Part shown: piece after piece, positions 9,969-21,900 of the stretch
Position numbering within the stretch: the first letter of the stretch is position 1
Layout of the letters: each line of letters starts with the position of its first letter
NCBI RefSeq assembly: GCF_050436995.1
Contig: NC_134766.1
Coordinates: 6,324,001-6,388,000 of the forward strand
From: Anticarsia gemmatalis
Taxonomy: Eukaryota; Arthropoda; Insecta; Lepidoptera; Erebidae
Length of the DNA: 64,000 nucleotides
Direction of reading: 5' to 3'
Notes under the pieces: generated by a model
What the model was told of the DNA's origin: nothing
Database searches by the model: none
Seen by the model: only the letters and a program-made list of their open reading frames with translations
Position numbers and translations under genes: made by a program

Positions 9969-12900
9969 CTAGTAGAGAACAAAAAGAGTTTTTTTTTGTA
10001 GTTAGATATTAAATTCCTTTTTAATACATCAAAATCTGATGCCTTTGTCGATTTGGGACAATATTTTGTCACAATGAGCCCTGAGTGCTCTCATACATGA
10101 GAGAACATAGTATTTTTGGTACAAATCGACTAGCGGTTCATGTCAAAGTTTAAGATAGCTACAAAGCACTGTGGAGAAATCACATCGAAACAACTCGGTG
10201 AAAATTAAAATCTTCAGGTTGGATGTCTTCAGTCTCTTCTCTCAGCCCAGGGTACCATCCAAGCCTTCTCAAAGAACCTCATTATTTAATCTATATATTA
10301 TATAAAAATGAAACCCGTTTTCCTTGGTTACGGCATCACGCGTGAAAGGCTAGACCGATTTTACTAATTCTTTTTGTGTTGTATTTGTTATTATTAAAAG
10401 AGGGTTCTTACGGAAAAAAAAGTTAAGAAAATCTCTCAGAAATATTGAAAAATAGATATTTAATTTTGCATATTTTAGGCGGTACGAAGTTCGCCAGGTC
10501 AGCTTGTTTGTTAATAAAACAGACTACCAACCTGCTGCCTGAACATGCTGCCCTGGTCAGCGAGCGCTCTCGCCAGCGCCATGCTCTGCTGCACATGCAC
10601 GTTGTTGTCAGCTGTCCCGTGCACGAGCAACAGCATCTTGTCATGCAAGGCCGCCGCCTTCTTCGTGACGTCAGCGTCGGCGTACCCGCGGTAGTTGCCC
10701 GTCGCGTTCGGGAAGCCCATGTAACGTTCCGCGTATGCAGACGCTGGGTATATAAAAAGGTATTTTAACTTTAATGCGTTTGTGTTTTTTTATTTCTATC
10801 CCTATTGTTTTCATATGGGTAACTTGTTAAAATCCAAGTAAGTCGGTTCTGGAGGTCAGATAGGCAGTCCCTCCATGTAAAGCTCTGATATTCAGCTGCA
10901 TTCAAAGAGACTGGAAGCCGACTCCAACATAGTTTGGAAGAAAGGATAAGCCATGATGATTGTTTTTATAAGTGGATGTTGTTTTAACTAGTTTATATAG
11001 CTATAATCTTGAAAACTATGGCAGAAGCCTAGCCGGAATAGCGTTAATCCCATATCAGTGTAAAGAGTAATAAATATTGCACCGTTTTAAAAAGCTGCAG
11101 GATGATTGAAACATTCTTTATGATTGTCGTTATGGTATAAAACTGTATCGTACTAACCAGTACCATTCTCTAAGGGATTATGGTAAATTTCTAGTCTAAG
11201 GGTTGAAATTAACATAGATAATATAATTTTCGTTCCTTTTATTTTTGTTCAAAAGGATAGACTTGAAGTTTTGTAGATATTATAGGTATCGTTGCCTTTT
11301 CGGTCCTATCTTGGTAAATTCAGCTTGGATTCTAGACAAAGGTATATATTATTTTAGGTCTCTAGGAATTTTAATGGGTCTAATCGAAAATGCCTATTAC
11401 AAATTTAGTGCTTATTCAGTTATTATTCCAACTGATCATAAATTCATAGGAATATTCTAATGAGATTATCTAAACTTCATTGCTCAAATATCTGAAATAA
11501 ATAAAACAGTCTGACTACAGTTGTGTAATATTCATTAAATAAACATTAAGGATCCGCTTCGCTTTTGAATTAACGCGAATTTATTGTAATTAGAAACGGT
11601 ACTTTCTTTGAATGAGAAAATATTTTCGTGGAAACTTGGGCATTCGCGAGTGTTTGAAAATTCGAGGTTCAGAACCGTATCGAGTTTTAACCGTATTTTT
11701 CCAGTTCGTTAAATTTGAAAAGAAACTCGAAACCTGTTTGTTTATGTTCTAGTTTTTAGAAAATGTAGTGTTCTAAAAAGAGGTGAAATGTTTTTTAAAT
11801 CGCTGTTGAAAATGTGAATCGGTGAAATAGAGATCTTCTTCATACCTCTCTATTTAATTCCAATATTAATAAATTATTTACCTGCAATTTCAAGTTTTTA
11901 GCTAAGCTATCTTCCGTCAAATGTTTTATGTTATTCTAGTGGTACTATTGCAATGTTCACTATCCATTACTGACCGTAATACCGCCAGCGCACAATAGGC
12001 GTGAGCGCGATGCCGCAATGGAACACGTTCAGCGAGCTGGCGAGCGCCAGCGCGGCGAGGAACCCGCCGTGTGCCCGCCCCCACACTGCGACGCGACGAG
12101 CGTCTATGAAGTGGAGGGAGTCCCGAAGGTACCTGGTGGAAGAATAGAAGGGACAGTTGAAAAGATTTCCAATTAGTCATTAGCTCCTAGTAGGATGGTA
12201 GACATTCTGGTTATTACTCCATTTTGGGTAGCTATGTGGATCATGCACAGAAAAAAGAAAAGTAGCTCACTGTTTCTTCTGCAATTATGCTGCTAATTCA
12301 ATCTTTTGATGTCATATTGCTATATGACCAGACTTAGAAATCAATCTAGTCGTTATACATCTACATTTCCTTCCAAATTCAATCTACTTTCTTGTCCCAC
12401 GTATTAACTTGCATTAAGATATATAGATTCGTCCCTAATACAAAGACACACAATCTAAATTCCAATCTAAGACTGCATCGAATTGTTAGTCATCACTTAC
12501 TCGGCAACTTCAAGCTGGTCAGCCAGCTCGACGGTGCCCAGTCGTCGATGTAGCGCATGGTGTGCTCCAAGGCCTCGTCCACCGGCGCCTCGAGCATCAA
12601 CAGACGCGAGGATGGCTCCTGCACCAGCTGCTAGCGAGCCCCAGTCTAGTGACCATCGTTCTGTCACTAGCTGGGTACCAGGGGCACCATGACTGTTGGG
12701 AAGAAATAGATTTATACATATGTATATTTATTTTTCTCTCCACAATAGGTTTAACAATTGTAAGTAATGTAATTTGACTATTGTGGGAGGCTGGTTCCTA
12801 AACTAGGCTATGACGCCTGTATCACCTGGTCACCAGGTCTCGCCCTTAGACCGCAACAAAAAATAGGTATACAGTTAATGAAGAACCCACTATACAAGTG

Positions 12901-15900
12901 GTAAAAATACTTCTTGTTTATTCGTAATTTTGATAGGAAGATAGATAGTCCCATTTCCAGAAATTTTCAGTTACCTAACTGAAAATTTCTGGAAATGGGA
13001 CTAAATTTTGTTCATGATGGCCACAAGTTAAGAAGCCGTTTGACTGTCTAGGAAGGTCTTCTTCTGTAACCTTAGAAAGAAATGAATCCAAACATCCTCC
13101 TGACCGTTGGCGTTGGAGTAAGGAGCAAACACTGTGAGATGACTTTCTTAAGGTCATCGGCCTCAGGTGGTGGTTTAAAAAAACAATCGGATATCTTTGC
13201 CCTAGTATGTAAATCTTTCATTTGATAATCAGATCAGCCGTTTGTGTTTACCATATTCCGCTGTATTACAGTCCAATACATAATTTCCAAAAGAGCAAAC
13301 ACGCCACATTCTATCAGAAAACCGTTTCATCTCGGCAAAACAACAAGTCATTGTTAAAATTAACATATCTCTCATATTCCCAAGATCGTTGAAGGCTTTA
13401 CAAAATATTGTACAAGATCATCTCTAAGCAACCACAAAGTATAATACTGGTATTAACAAACATAACATCTTGCTTCAAATTGTAAATGAATTATGAGCTT
13501 TTGTTTCGTTATCCGTCTCCAGGGTGTGATAATCATACGTTATAATTTTAACTCGTGAAACGTAAAGGGAAGATAAATAGAAGTGGGATTTTAGATTAAG
13601 AACTGCTTTAATAAAACTGGTGAAATGTGGAGATTTTATAATGAGGATGTGTTGCGTAATTATATTTGGAAGGAAATTTCTGCCTGTCAATTTATTTGTG
13701 AGATTAGTTAGAATACTACGATGAGTCGTAAGGGCCTAGTCTTGGTTTCCAGATTGAACATGATATTATAGGAGTCAAAAGTTTGTTATTTATACATTTA
13801 AGGGAAAACTTATGGACTAATGACTAACAATTAAGATAACTATTTTAGTTTAAGATCGATCCATTAACGATAGATGACACATCAATTATCTTGCCACCTA
13901 CATAATAATATTAAATGTTTATACTGTATTTATAAATATATTTCGTTAAATTCCAAAATTAATAACGCGTTTGCTTGCATTGGCGACAAAATATTAAACA
14001 AATCATATATCCATAGCAAACTTTCACATGCGCCTAATTTCATTCATGACGTAAGAAACAAATAGTTTTTATTAAGCTTCTAATATAAATCTGTTTTCGG
14101 TTCTTATTGGTTTCCCAACAATGAGCGTAATTATTCTAGGAGGCATTATACTCATTGTTAGAGAAGCAATATCGTTGGGACTAGACGAGCCATCTTATAA
14201 AAACTAACTATGTCTATATTTTACTTTTACGTAAGCAGGGAGGAATATTTCAGCAATTTTTCTTTTTCTAAATGTCGTTTGGGAAAAAAGATGTTAGTGT
14301 AGTTAGTTTAAGGTTTGAAGACGTTGAGGATTTGGAGGCTTGATTTTATTTTAGTTGGTATAACATGAAATGTGACATTTACTGGCAAACTGTTGTAACT
14401 ATGGAGATGGAATGTAGTGATTTATTGTACGTACGTTATTCGTGGCGAAAGCAAATTGAGATCCTACAGGACTGTAACCGTTTTATACATGAAAGGTTTT
14501 CTATATTTGGCTGCGGTTCATTGAACACAATGCTAGTTACTCTCAAAGGTTGATTAACTATCGGAGACTAAAGCAATATGTGCACAGCTGCTGGACCGTT
14601 TAGACGCTATAAGTTATTTCCAAATTATTTTTGATTAAAGAAAGTTAAGCGATTCTACCGCATTTTCTTCATATAGTCTCTAACAGAAACATTCATTCAA
14701 TTGATTTACGTATGGAGCTAAATTTCATATTAGTCCACAGGCACTCCTTCCAACATAATTATATTCTTAGTGCAGATCCAACACATTTTTTATCAATTTG
14801 TCACCCCTCACTTTACGTTTTACTCTTCGATACACCCTGTTTCTGCAGTTAATAGACCAGCTTCAGTACTTACACTTTAAGTACCAGTGGGTACTTAGTG
14901 ACCTCGTCTTCTCTGAGGCCAGGTGGTAGTAATAACCTGACCCTCGCGGCATGCCCACTCGATAGCTGCACGGAGAATGTGCGAGGAGTTGGCAGTGCTA
15001 TTGCTGCTAACCGCTCCTGTGAAAGAAAGATATTTATGAAAGAAAAATGATAGTGGTATAACGGAAAACTATTGGGTAGTTGACTGGGTTAACGAAAAAT
15101 TATTAAACTTGTCCTCGTAAAAGGCTCATCTAAAATGCTCAGGTTATATATTCTTTTTTCGTAAATAAAGCCAGTTTTTCTTTTTCAGGGACGTGTAGGG
15201 TGCTTTTTGTGGGCTCAAAATATTCTCGTTCTAATTCATTTCAATGGCACTATACCGTGACTAACGAAAAGATCAAACATTGTTGATGACATAATATGTA
15301 CCTATATTATCGTAAAAAGGATTTCCACAAAACCATTTTGTTTAGCGTCTTTTGTTCATACGCCATAAACAATTCTTCTCACTTATTGGGCCAAAATTTA
15401 ACATCGTTTCATAACAACACAATAACAAGGATATCATCTTACATTCGTATTATATTCACAATTATAACGTCTCCATAGCGTTCATTGTGTACGTGTGACA
15501 GCGACGTTTATCATTTTATTGTTAACTTCAGAATGTAAGGCTTAATAACATATTAACAGTGCTGCTGAATTATTCAACGAACAGGTTTAATATGTTGCCG
15601 GCTGTTCAGGAATGTTACGTTGCTGAGCAATATTGTGCAGATTTGTGTGGGTAGATATCGAAAACTACGCAAATGTAGTCTTGACAATATAGAAAAGACA
15701 AACGGAATTAACGCGAACATGTATTTTACCTTAAAATGCGTAACGTTTTGGCGGCAACAAATTATTAATTAGGTATAGGTACTTAAAAAATTAAAAAACT
15801 CCACTTGGTTAGATTGGCCTCTGACCCTATTAATAGAATGTCTTAATAACGTCAATTTAAAAAGTAGCAATCTACCACAGCTTTACATGTCACAATTTCT

Positions 15901-18900
15901 GAAATTCGTAACACAATAAAAAAAGTTTCAAATTTTTGAAATCCGAAATCTACGATCTGATAACAGAGAAATCGACCATTACTCCTGTCGTATTTTTAGC
16001 AAGACCTTGACGTAAAGTAGTGATAAACTCGAGTAAACAAAAGTCTGTAAACATAGTTTTAGAACCCTAGGTCATGAACGCGAGACTTCATACGAACTAG
16101 GGATTAATTTTATTCATGAGATCCTTCAGGCATCAAGCGCCTTAACTTTAAAACATATTTTACAAAAGCTAGATACATGTTTACTCATACCAATTATTTT
16201 GTATATTGCTACTTGAAGTTGATACAATAGCGATAAAATCGGAAATATACCTATCTTATTTTTAAGAGATAATTATCGCATGCTAAATGATAGCATTTAG
16301 TTTGTCACCCGGGGACTTTTACAAGCATAAAAGCACCAGAAAAAAAAATCAAGCAGATCCGTCTCTAACGTATCACACTGTTTTGTGTATCAATCGAACC
16401 CAGTAACTCCTAACGCAATGGTGGTAGCGTGGTGGTCACTTTAACGATTGTGCCACGGGGGTATTCAACGGCAGAAAATCGTGCTTCGTAATCGGACTAT
16501 AGTATTATCGAGTCCATTCCATTCGCAATTTTCATTTCTTGAGTCTTTCGCCTTGTTATAAATCAAGTATCTACATTTCTCAAATTACAGCGTCATTTCA
16601 CTCTCATTTCAAACATCAATTTGAAAACATATAAAACTTTGTTCAGAGGATAATTTACAGTTTATTGTATAATTTTTATTTCCCTAACGTTCAAGTATAC
16701 GGGCCATAAACTCGAGATTCGGACGGTAAAATGCGAATGGTCGCGAAATTAAAATGTATAAAGTTATTGTTATTTTTTAATGGGTGATTAACTGTTCAGT
16801 TTGTCTCGTTCTAATTATTGCTGTGTGAAAGGGGTCGGAGATTGATAGATCTATAGTAACTTGGATTGTGTATACTTAATACATATAAATATTTACTTTG
16901 TTTTTGAAAAACATTTCCTGCTCTATCATTTAGGTACAAAGAATGCGTTGAGTCGTGGAGAACTTTGTTATACAACCACCACCAATTCAACCGGATTTTG
17001 TATCAAATAGCAATCGAATCTACGACCTCTTGGCATAGAACTATACTCTTGTGACAACCACTTTCACTTCAACCACCGTAGATATTTAAATTATTTATAA
17101 AGATATTCTTGCTGCAGGTAAAACACTAGTTTAAAAGCAATATTCTAAAAATATTACTTTAATATTCCCTATAGTGCACTTTGTAAGTGAAACTTAGTGA
17201 GAGAATAGAGTACCCCTATCTAGTGGGTGTCGTGTTTCAGTATAAAGTTACGAGACATTGGAGAACAAGATGTAGAAGTTTGAAGTTCGCGACAATATTT
17301 TAGTATTTGACTTAACACTAGGTATATAGGGAAAGAAAATAGATGTAGTTTGTTTACTCATGAAAAACTTAGAATAGACAAGTTATACATTAAAAATCGA
17401 TACACAGTACAAAAAAAATGTTAAGAAAAGTCGGGGAATACAAAAAAAAAATCCTTTAAAAAAATCAGGTATTCCAAAATACTACTCCATAACATAATCT
17501 AATTTTGTCCTACAATTTACCACTGAGTCCTGTTCTAGTGGTCACAAAAAATATGATATGTAGCAAACATGGCGACATCTTCAGTCTACTGAAAATACAG
17601 TAATTAATTACCCACCTGACGCCACTTTCTACCATATTTTGACATAAATATGTGAATACAGTCTAAATAATGGAAAATTAATATTTAAAACCAAATATCA
17701 AGATCTAGAGCAGTCTTCAAACTTACTTTGACAGCAGTGTTATTCTCCAAATGCGCTAACAACCTTGGGTCTGGCAGCGCAGTCTTGTGGAGGCTGAAGG
17801 TGGGGACCCCAGGACCGAGGCACTCCAGCACGAAGTACGCTGACGACGGACTGAAGTGCGCCTCGTGGTACAGACAGGGCAGGTTTTGAGGCAGGCCATC
17901 TGGGGATAGAGGAAATATGTGAGAAAACCATAGGAAGAAGAAAATGCTTTATAGTTGTTACGATACTTCTTCCTTAAAATAAGTTTTATTTAAATTACTG
18001 CCTTGTAATTTCGAATGGGCAGATATAAAGCGGTTTGTAGTCAACTTTTCTACGATGATGTCCACACAATATTCTTCGAAGATTTTACTACTGACTCTTT
18101 TCAGAACATTAGCTCCTTAGCGTAGTAAACAAACAATGTCTTGCAGCACGCGTTCTACTGTTAGTTATTTTCTGATCCTCTCCTCTTAAGCCGCAGGTTT
18201 GTGTTAATCGTTTCCAATAAGGGAAAAGGTAGTTGATTGAAATTGATGTTTAAAAAGTGACATATTATCTCTTTTCAAATCAAAAGTTGGTGTTAAAGTA
18301 AGTTGGTATCAAGGCCCATCGCCATCATTTTATTAAGTCAAAGGATTTACCAGGGTACTTCTTCTTCTTCTTCTTAGTGGGTGATGGCGACGTGGCCGGC
18401 AGTTCCTCGTCCCATTCTGTGTCCCACGTGCTGTCACCCGAAGACGCCAGGTTGCCGTAGTACTCCAGGTTTATTGATGGAGACGGCTGCGTAAAGCAGA
18501 CGTTTATATTAAAGAGAATATTGTTTGTTTTGCATGTGTCTTGTAACTACTGCGTTAAGAATTAATTATCTGATGTATCTATCATGTTGTATCAGGTGCA
18601 AGGACACGACATTATATTTGGGGTACGATATAACTTTGATGGCGACCGATATAGTCTTTATCTAAGGCAGTCATCACGTTACCACGTTGTAAATATTATG
18701 CCAGAAGATCATGGATTCAATAGAGGCAAACAGTTTTTCCGAGAGGTGTAATTTCTTGTAGCCAGCAGTGGGATGATACAGGCTCGTAATTTGCTAGAGA
18801 ACAGAAATTGAATTTGACCCCCTAGCACAGTAGCATTGGCATGGCGATTACCTGGACCTTTGTATCATACTTGATATACCTATTTCACTTGAACGAACTC

Positions 18901-21900
18901 TTGATAATAAAGTACGGCGCTTTTGTATACCAAATAGAAACATTCCCAGCAGTATTTTAAATTCAACAAAAAGTCTAGCCTTAATTCAAACAAACTTTTT
19001 TATGCACGGTCTAATTCTTTAAGACGTTAAACTAAAAGGTTTTTATTTACTTTGCTTTCAAGCCTAGTGTTTGTTTCTGTTAATGTTCAGAACAATGAAA
19101 TGAAAACTAGCAACGAAAGATTTAAAGAACTTTAGAAAAGGAGTTGTCTTTTTTAATTTGGCTTGAACTGATTCTTTTAATCAAAATCTTGAAATGACGA
19201 CAGTCTGCAACTAACTTATGAAGCGTTATTATTATTTTAATATTTAAATTTTGTACATATAGGTATTGTTAAACATATTATCCTAAAATAATAATAGTAC
19301 ACTGTAAAAATAATCAAGTTCTGTACAACTTTCCAAACGGTAAGGGAGGCGACAACTACTTATAAATCTAACACATCATTTTCAATCGTGCTTACTACTC
19401 ATCAAGAACCAGACTTACTTACTAATATCCTTTGAGAAAAATGTATAATCCGAATAAATACAAAAGAACACGAACGAATAATCTTACTAACTAAATTCCA
19501 TCAATATTATTTCATCGCGTTATCATCTTTTATATCTCAAACGATTCTGTTTGCCACGGTAAGTAATCTCCAATATTGGTATACAGTACGTATATTTTTA
19601 CGATAATGCTTCAGGTATTTCTTGAATCGATCTTTTGGTAAACTGGCCTTGTAATATTTTCCTGTTTATGAAGTACTAGCTGACCCGCGCGGCTTCGCTC
19701 TCGTTCAAAGTTTCATCGTCTATGCCAGTCGTTAAAAGGTAAATTTTGAAAAGAAAGTAGCGTTTGTTTGGCAACGGATTTTTAGCTATCTCTTAAAAAA
19801 ACATTAAAATCAATTCAGCGGTTTAATCGTGAAGACGGTATGAGCATTATATACTCTCACAATAATAATACTGCAATTGTGACCGTGGAGAAGGATTTCG
19901 TGGTCACGGATATAAAACCTAACCTACCTTCTGTTAATCCAGGTTATAAACCATCTATGTGTCAAAGTTCTCTCAATCTATTCAGTAGTTTCTGGTCGAA
20001 AGAGTAACAAACATTCATACATCCTCATAAACTTTTATATGTACAATAGTAGTAGGTAAAGATAGAGGAGGTTGTCGTAAAATATGAACAAAAGGTAGCT
20101 ATTTATTTATCTGTGACGTAATTTAAGAAAGTTTACGAACGTGTTATGTTTGTCTATTGTAGGTTTTATTTATACGGAACATTATTTTGTGTTAAATAAG
20201 GTGAAATATATAAAAAAGGGAAGTAAAATATATTACTTACTCAAACGTATCGTATTGAAAGAAACTACCTGACTTTCCCGGTTTTATTTGCAGCATGTAT
20301 AATTATTTTAAGAGGTAAATTACAGAAATAAAAGTAACGTACTATATTTAAATGTCTTTAACTATGTGCATGTCAAGTATTTTGAAAATTGGTTTAACTA
20401 TTTTAAGAGTAATAAATAGACTATCATAGAAGTGATGAAGAAGTTTGAAGAAGATCGTACCAAGTGGCTTTCTTTGGTCTCTGCCTTATAGAAAAGTGTG
20501 ATGTATGTACATATGTATGTAGATTGTCAAACTTTCACATATAAATACTAGAATGGATTTTCCAGGTTATAATCTATACTCCTGTTAATACCACACAAGT
20601 AATTTCATGCATCCCATTAAATTGTACAGTAAATACAAATTCCCAATAAATATTAAGAAATAGAGCTCATTACATTTGCAATAAAACACACGTGGTGTGA
20701 AATTATGAGGAGCATTCACCGTGGTCCAGACCAGCAGATGTTCGGCTACACCGCGCTGGCAGTCTGCCATGACACATCATAATCGAAGCATGTTAACTTA
20801 TGTTCGTACGTATTAATGTAGATCTTTGTGTTAATGATTAGTTATTGGTAGTTGTATATTTAGTTGAAATGGGATTAGAATAACTGTCGGTATTGTAAAT
20901 TAAATGATATAATAATATATTTAATTATTATATGTTTTGAATACCGTTGTTAATGGAAAATAAAACTTTACCCTTTTGAGTTGAGAGTAGTACATATATG
21001 TAACGAATTTAAAAAAATGATTTCGACGGTCTATCCTGCAACTATAACTACGACTGTGTAATGTGTGTAGTCGGTGGGCTAATTTAAACTTGTTTTAGAA
21101 ATAAATCTTTTGTTTTTGTTATTTTTCCTTGGAATTTTTAAGTAATATCATTTATAGTGTTAATTTCAAGCACTCTGCATGTTCGTTAAATTATTATATT
21201 ATGGACAAAATCTTCCAGTTGTGTATAACTAGTTATATATTATAACTTTACAAACCTGTGAGTTACAAGTGACGCAGTAAGGCAGTTTTTGCGGGGAGCC
21301 GGGACGAGGTGCCTCCGACGACACCCGGTACAGGTGCTGCTGGCCAGGCTTGCCTTCTGGGATGCCTAGGTAGTAGCTGCAACAAAGACAACATTAATAG
21401 CAGGGCGATGGGTAAAGAATAACTAGTATGTGTGAATTTTCCTTTCCACTCTTTATTGGTCTGTAGCAAGTTTACGCTAAGGTTTATTTGGTAACTGAGT
21501 TATGATTGTAAAGGGACATATTTTTTTTTCATTTTAACAATTTTGCGAGATTTTACTTTGTGTAAGACTTGAAATAAGGTTCAAAGTTCCAAATTTTACG
21601 TATACATAGATGTTTACAACGAAAATTTAAATTAAATTATTGATTTCGATAACTATGATAAAGTGCAGTCACGAACGTTATATGGATCGACTGCGCAATA
21701 TGCATAACACTACCATTTTTTAAAATTAATATTTAAAACATTAAATCAGTATGTAAATACGATAAATATATCTCACATTACTTTGATAGACTGAGAGAGA
21801 CATATGCCTATTTAAAACTGCATATTAAAATATAACGTACAGAACAAAACATGTTCTAAAAATAGTACACTAAAGATCATTGCACTTAGAATACATTGCT

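Larger units (their letters stand above)
18487..21255 (-). other. Intron, 2769 bp
   Basis: Holds a SINE tail (18755), an old Helitron-like copy (19676-20057) and a LINE-tail fragment (20436); no gene. Confidence 0.9.

Noticed and set aside
10445..10768. 107-codon plus-strand open frame
   Set aside because: Antisense shadow of the exon at 10532-10743, which encodes the conserved HGTAD block on the minus strand.
18351..18486. Cassette (skippable) exon
   Set aside because: 136 nt with unequal phases; skipping shifts the frame of every downstream exon.
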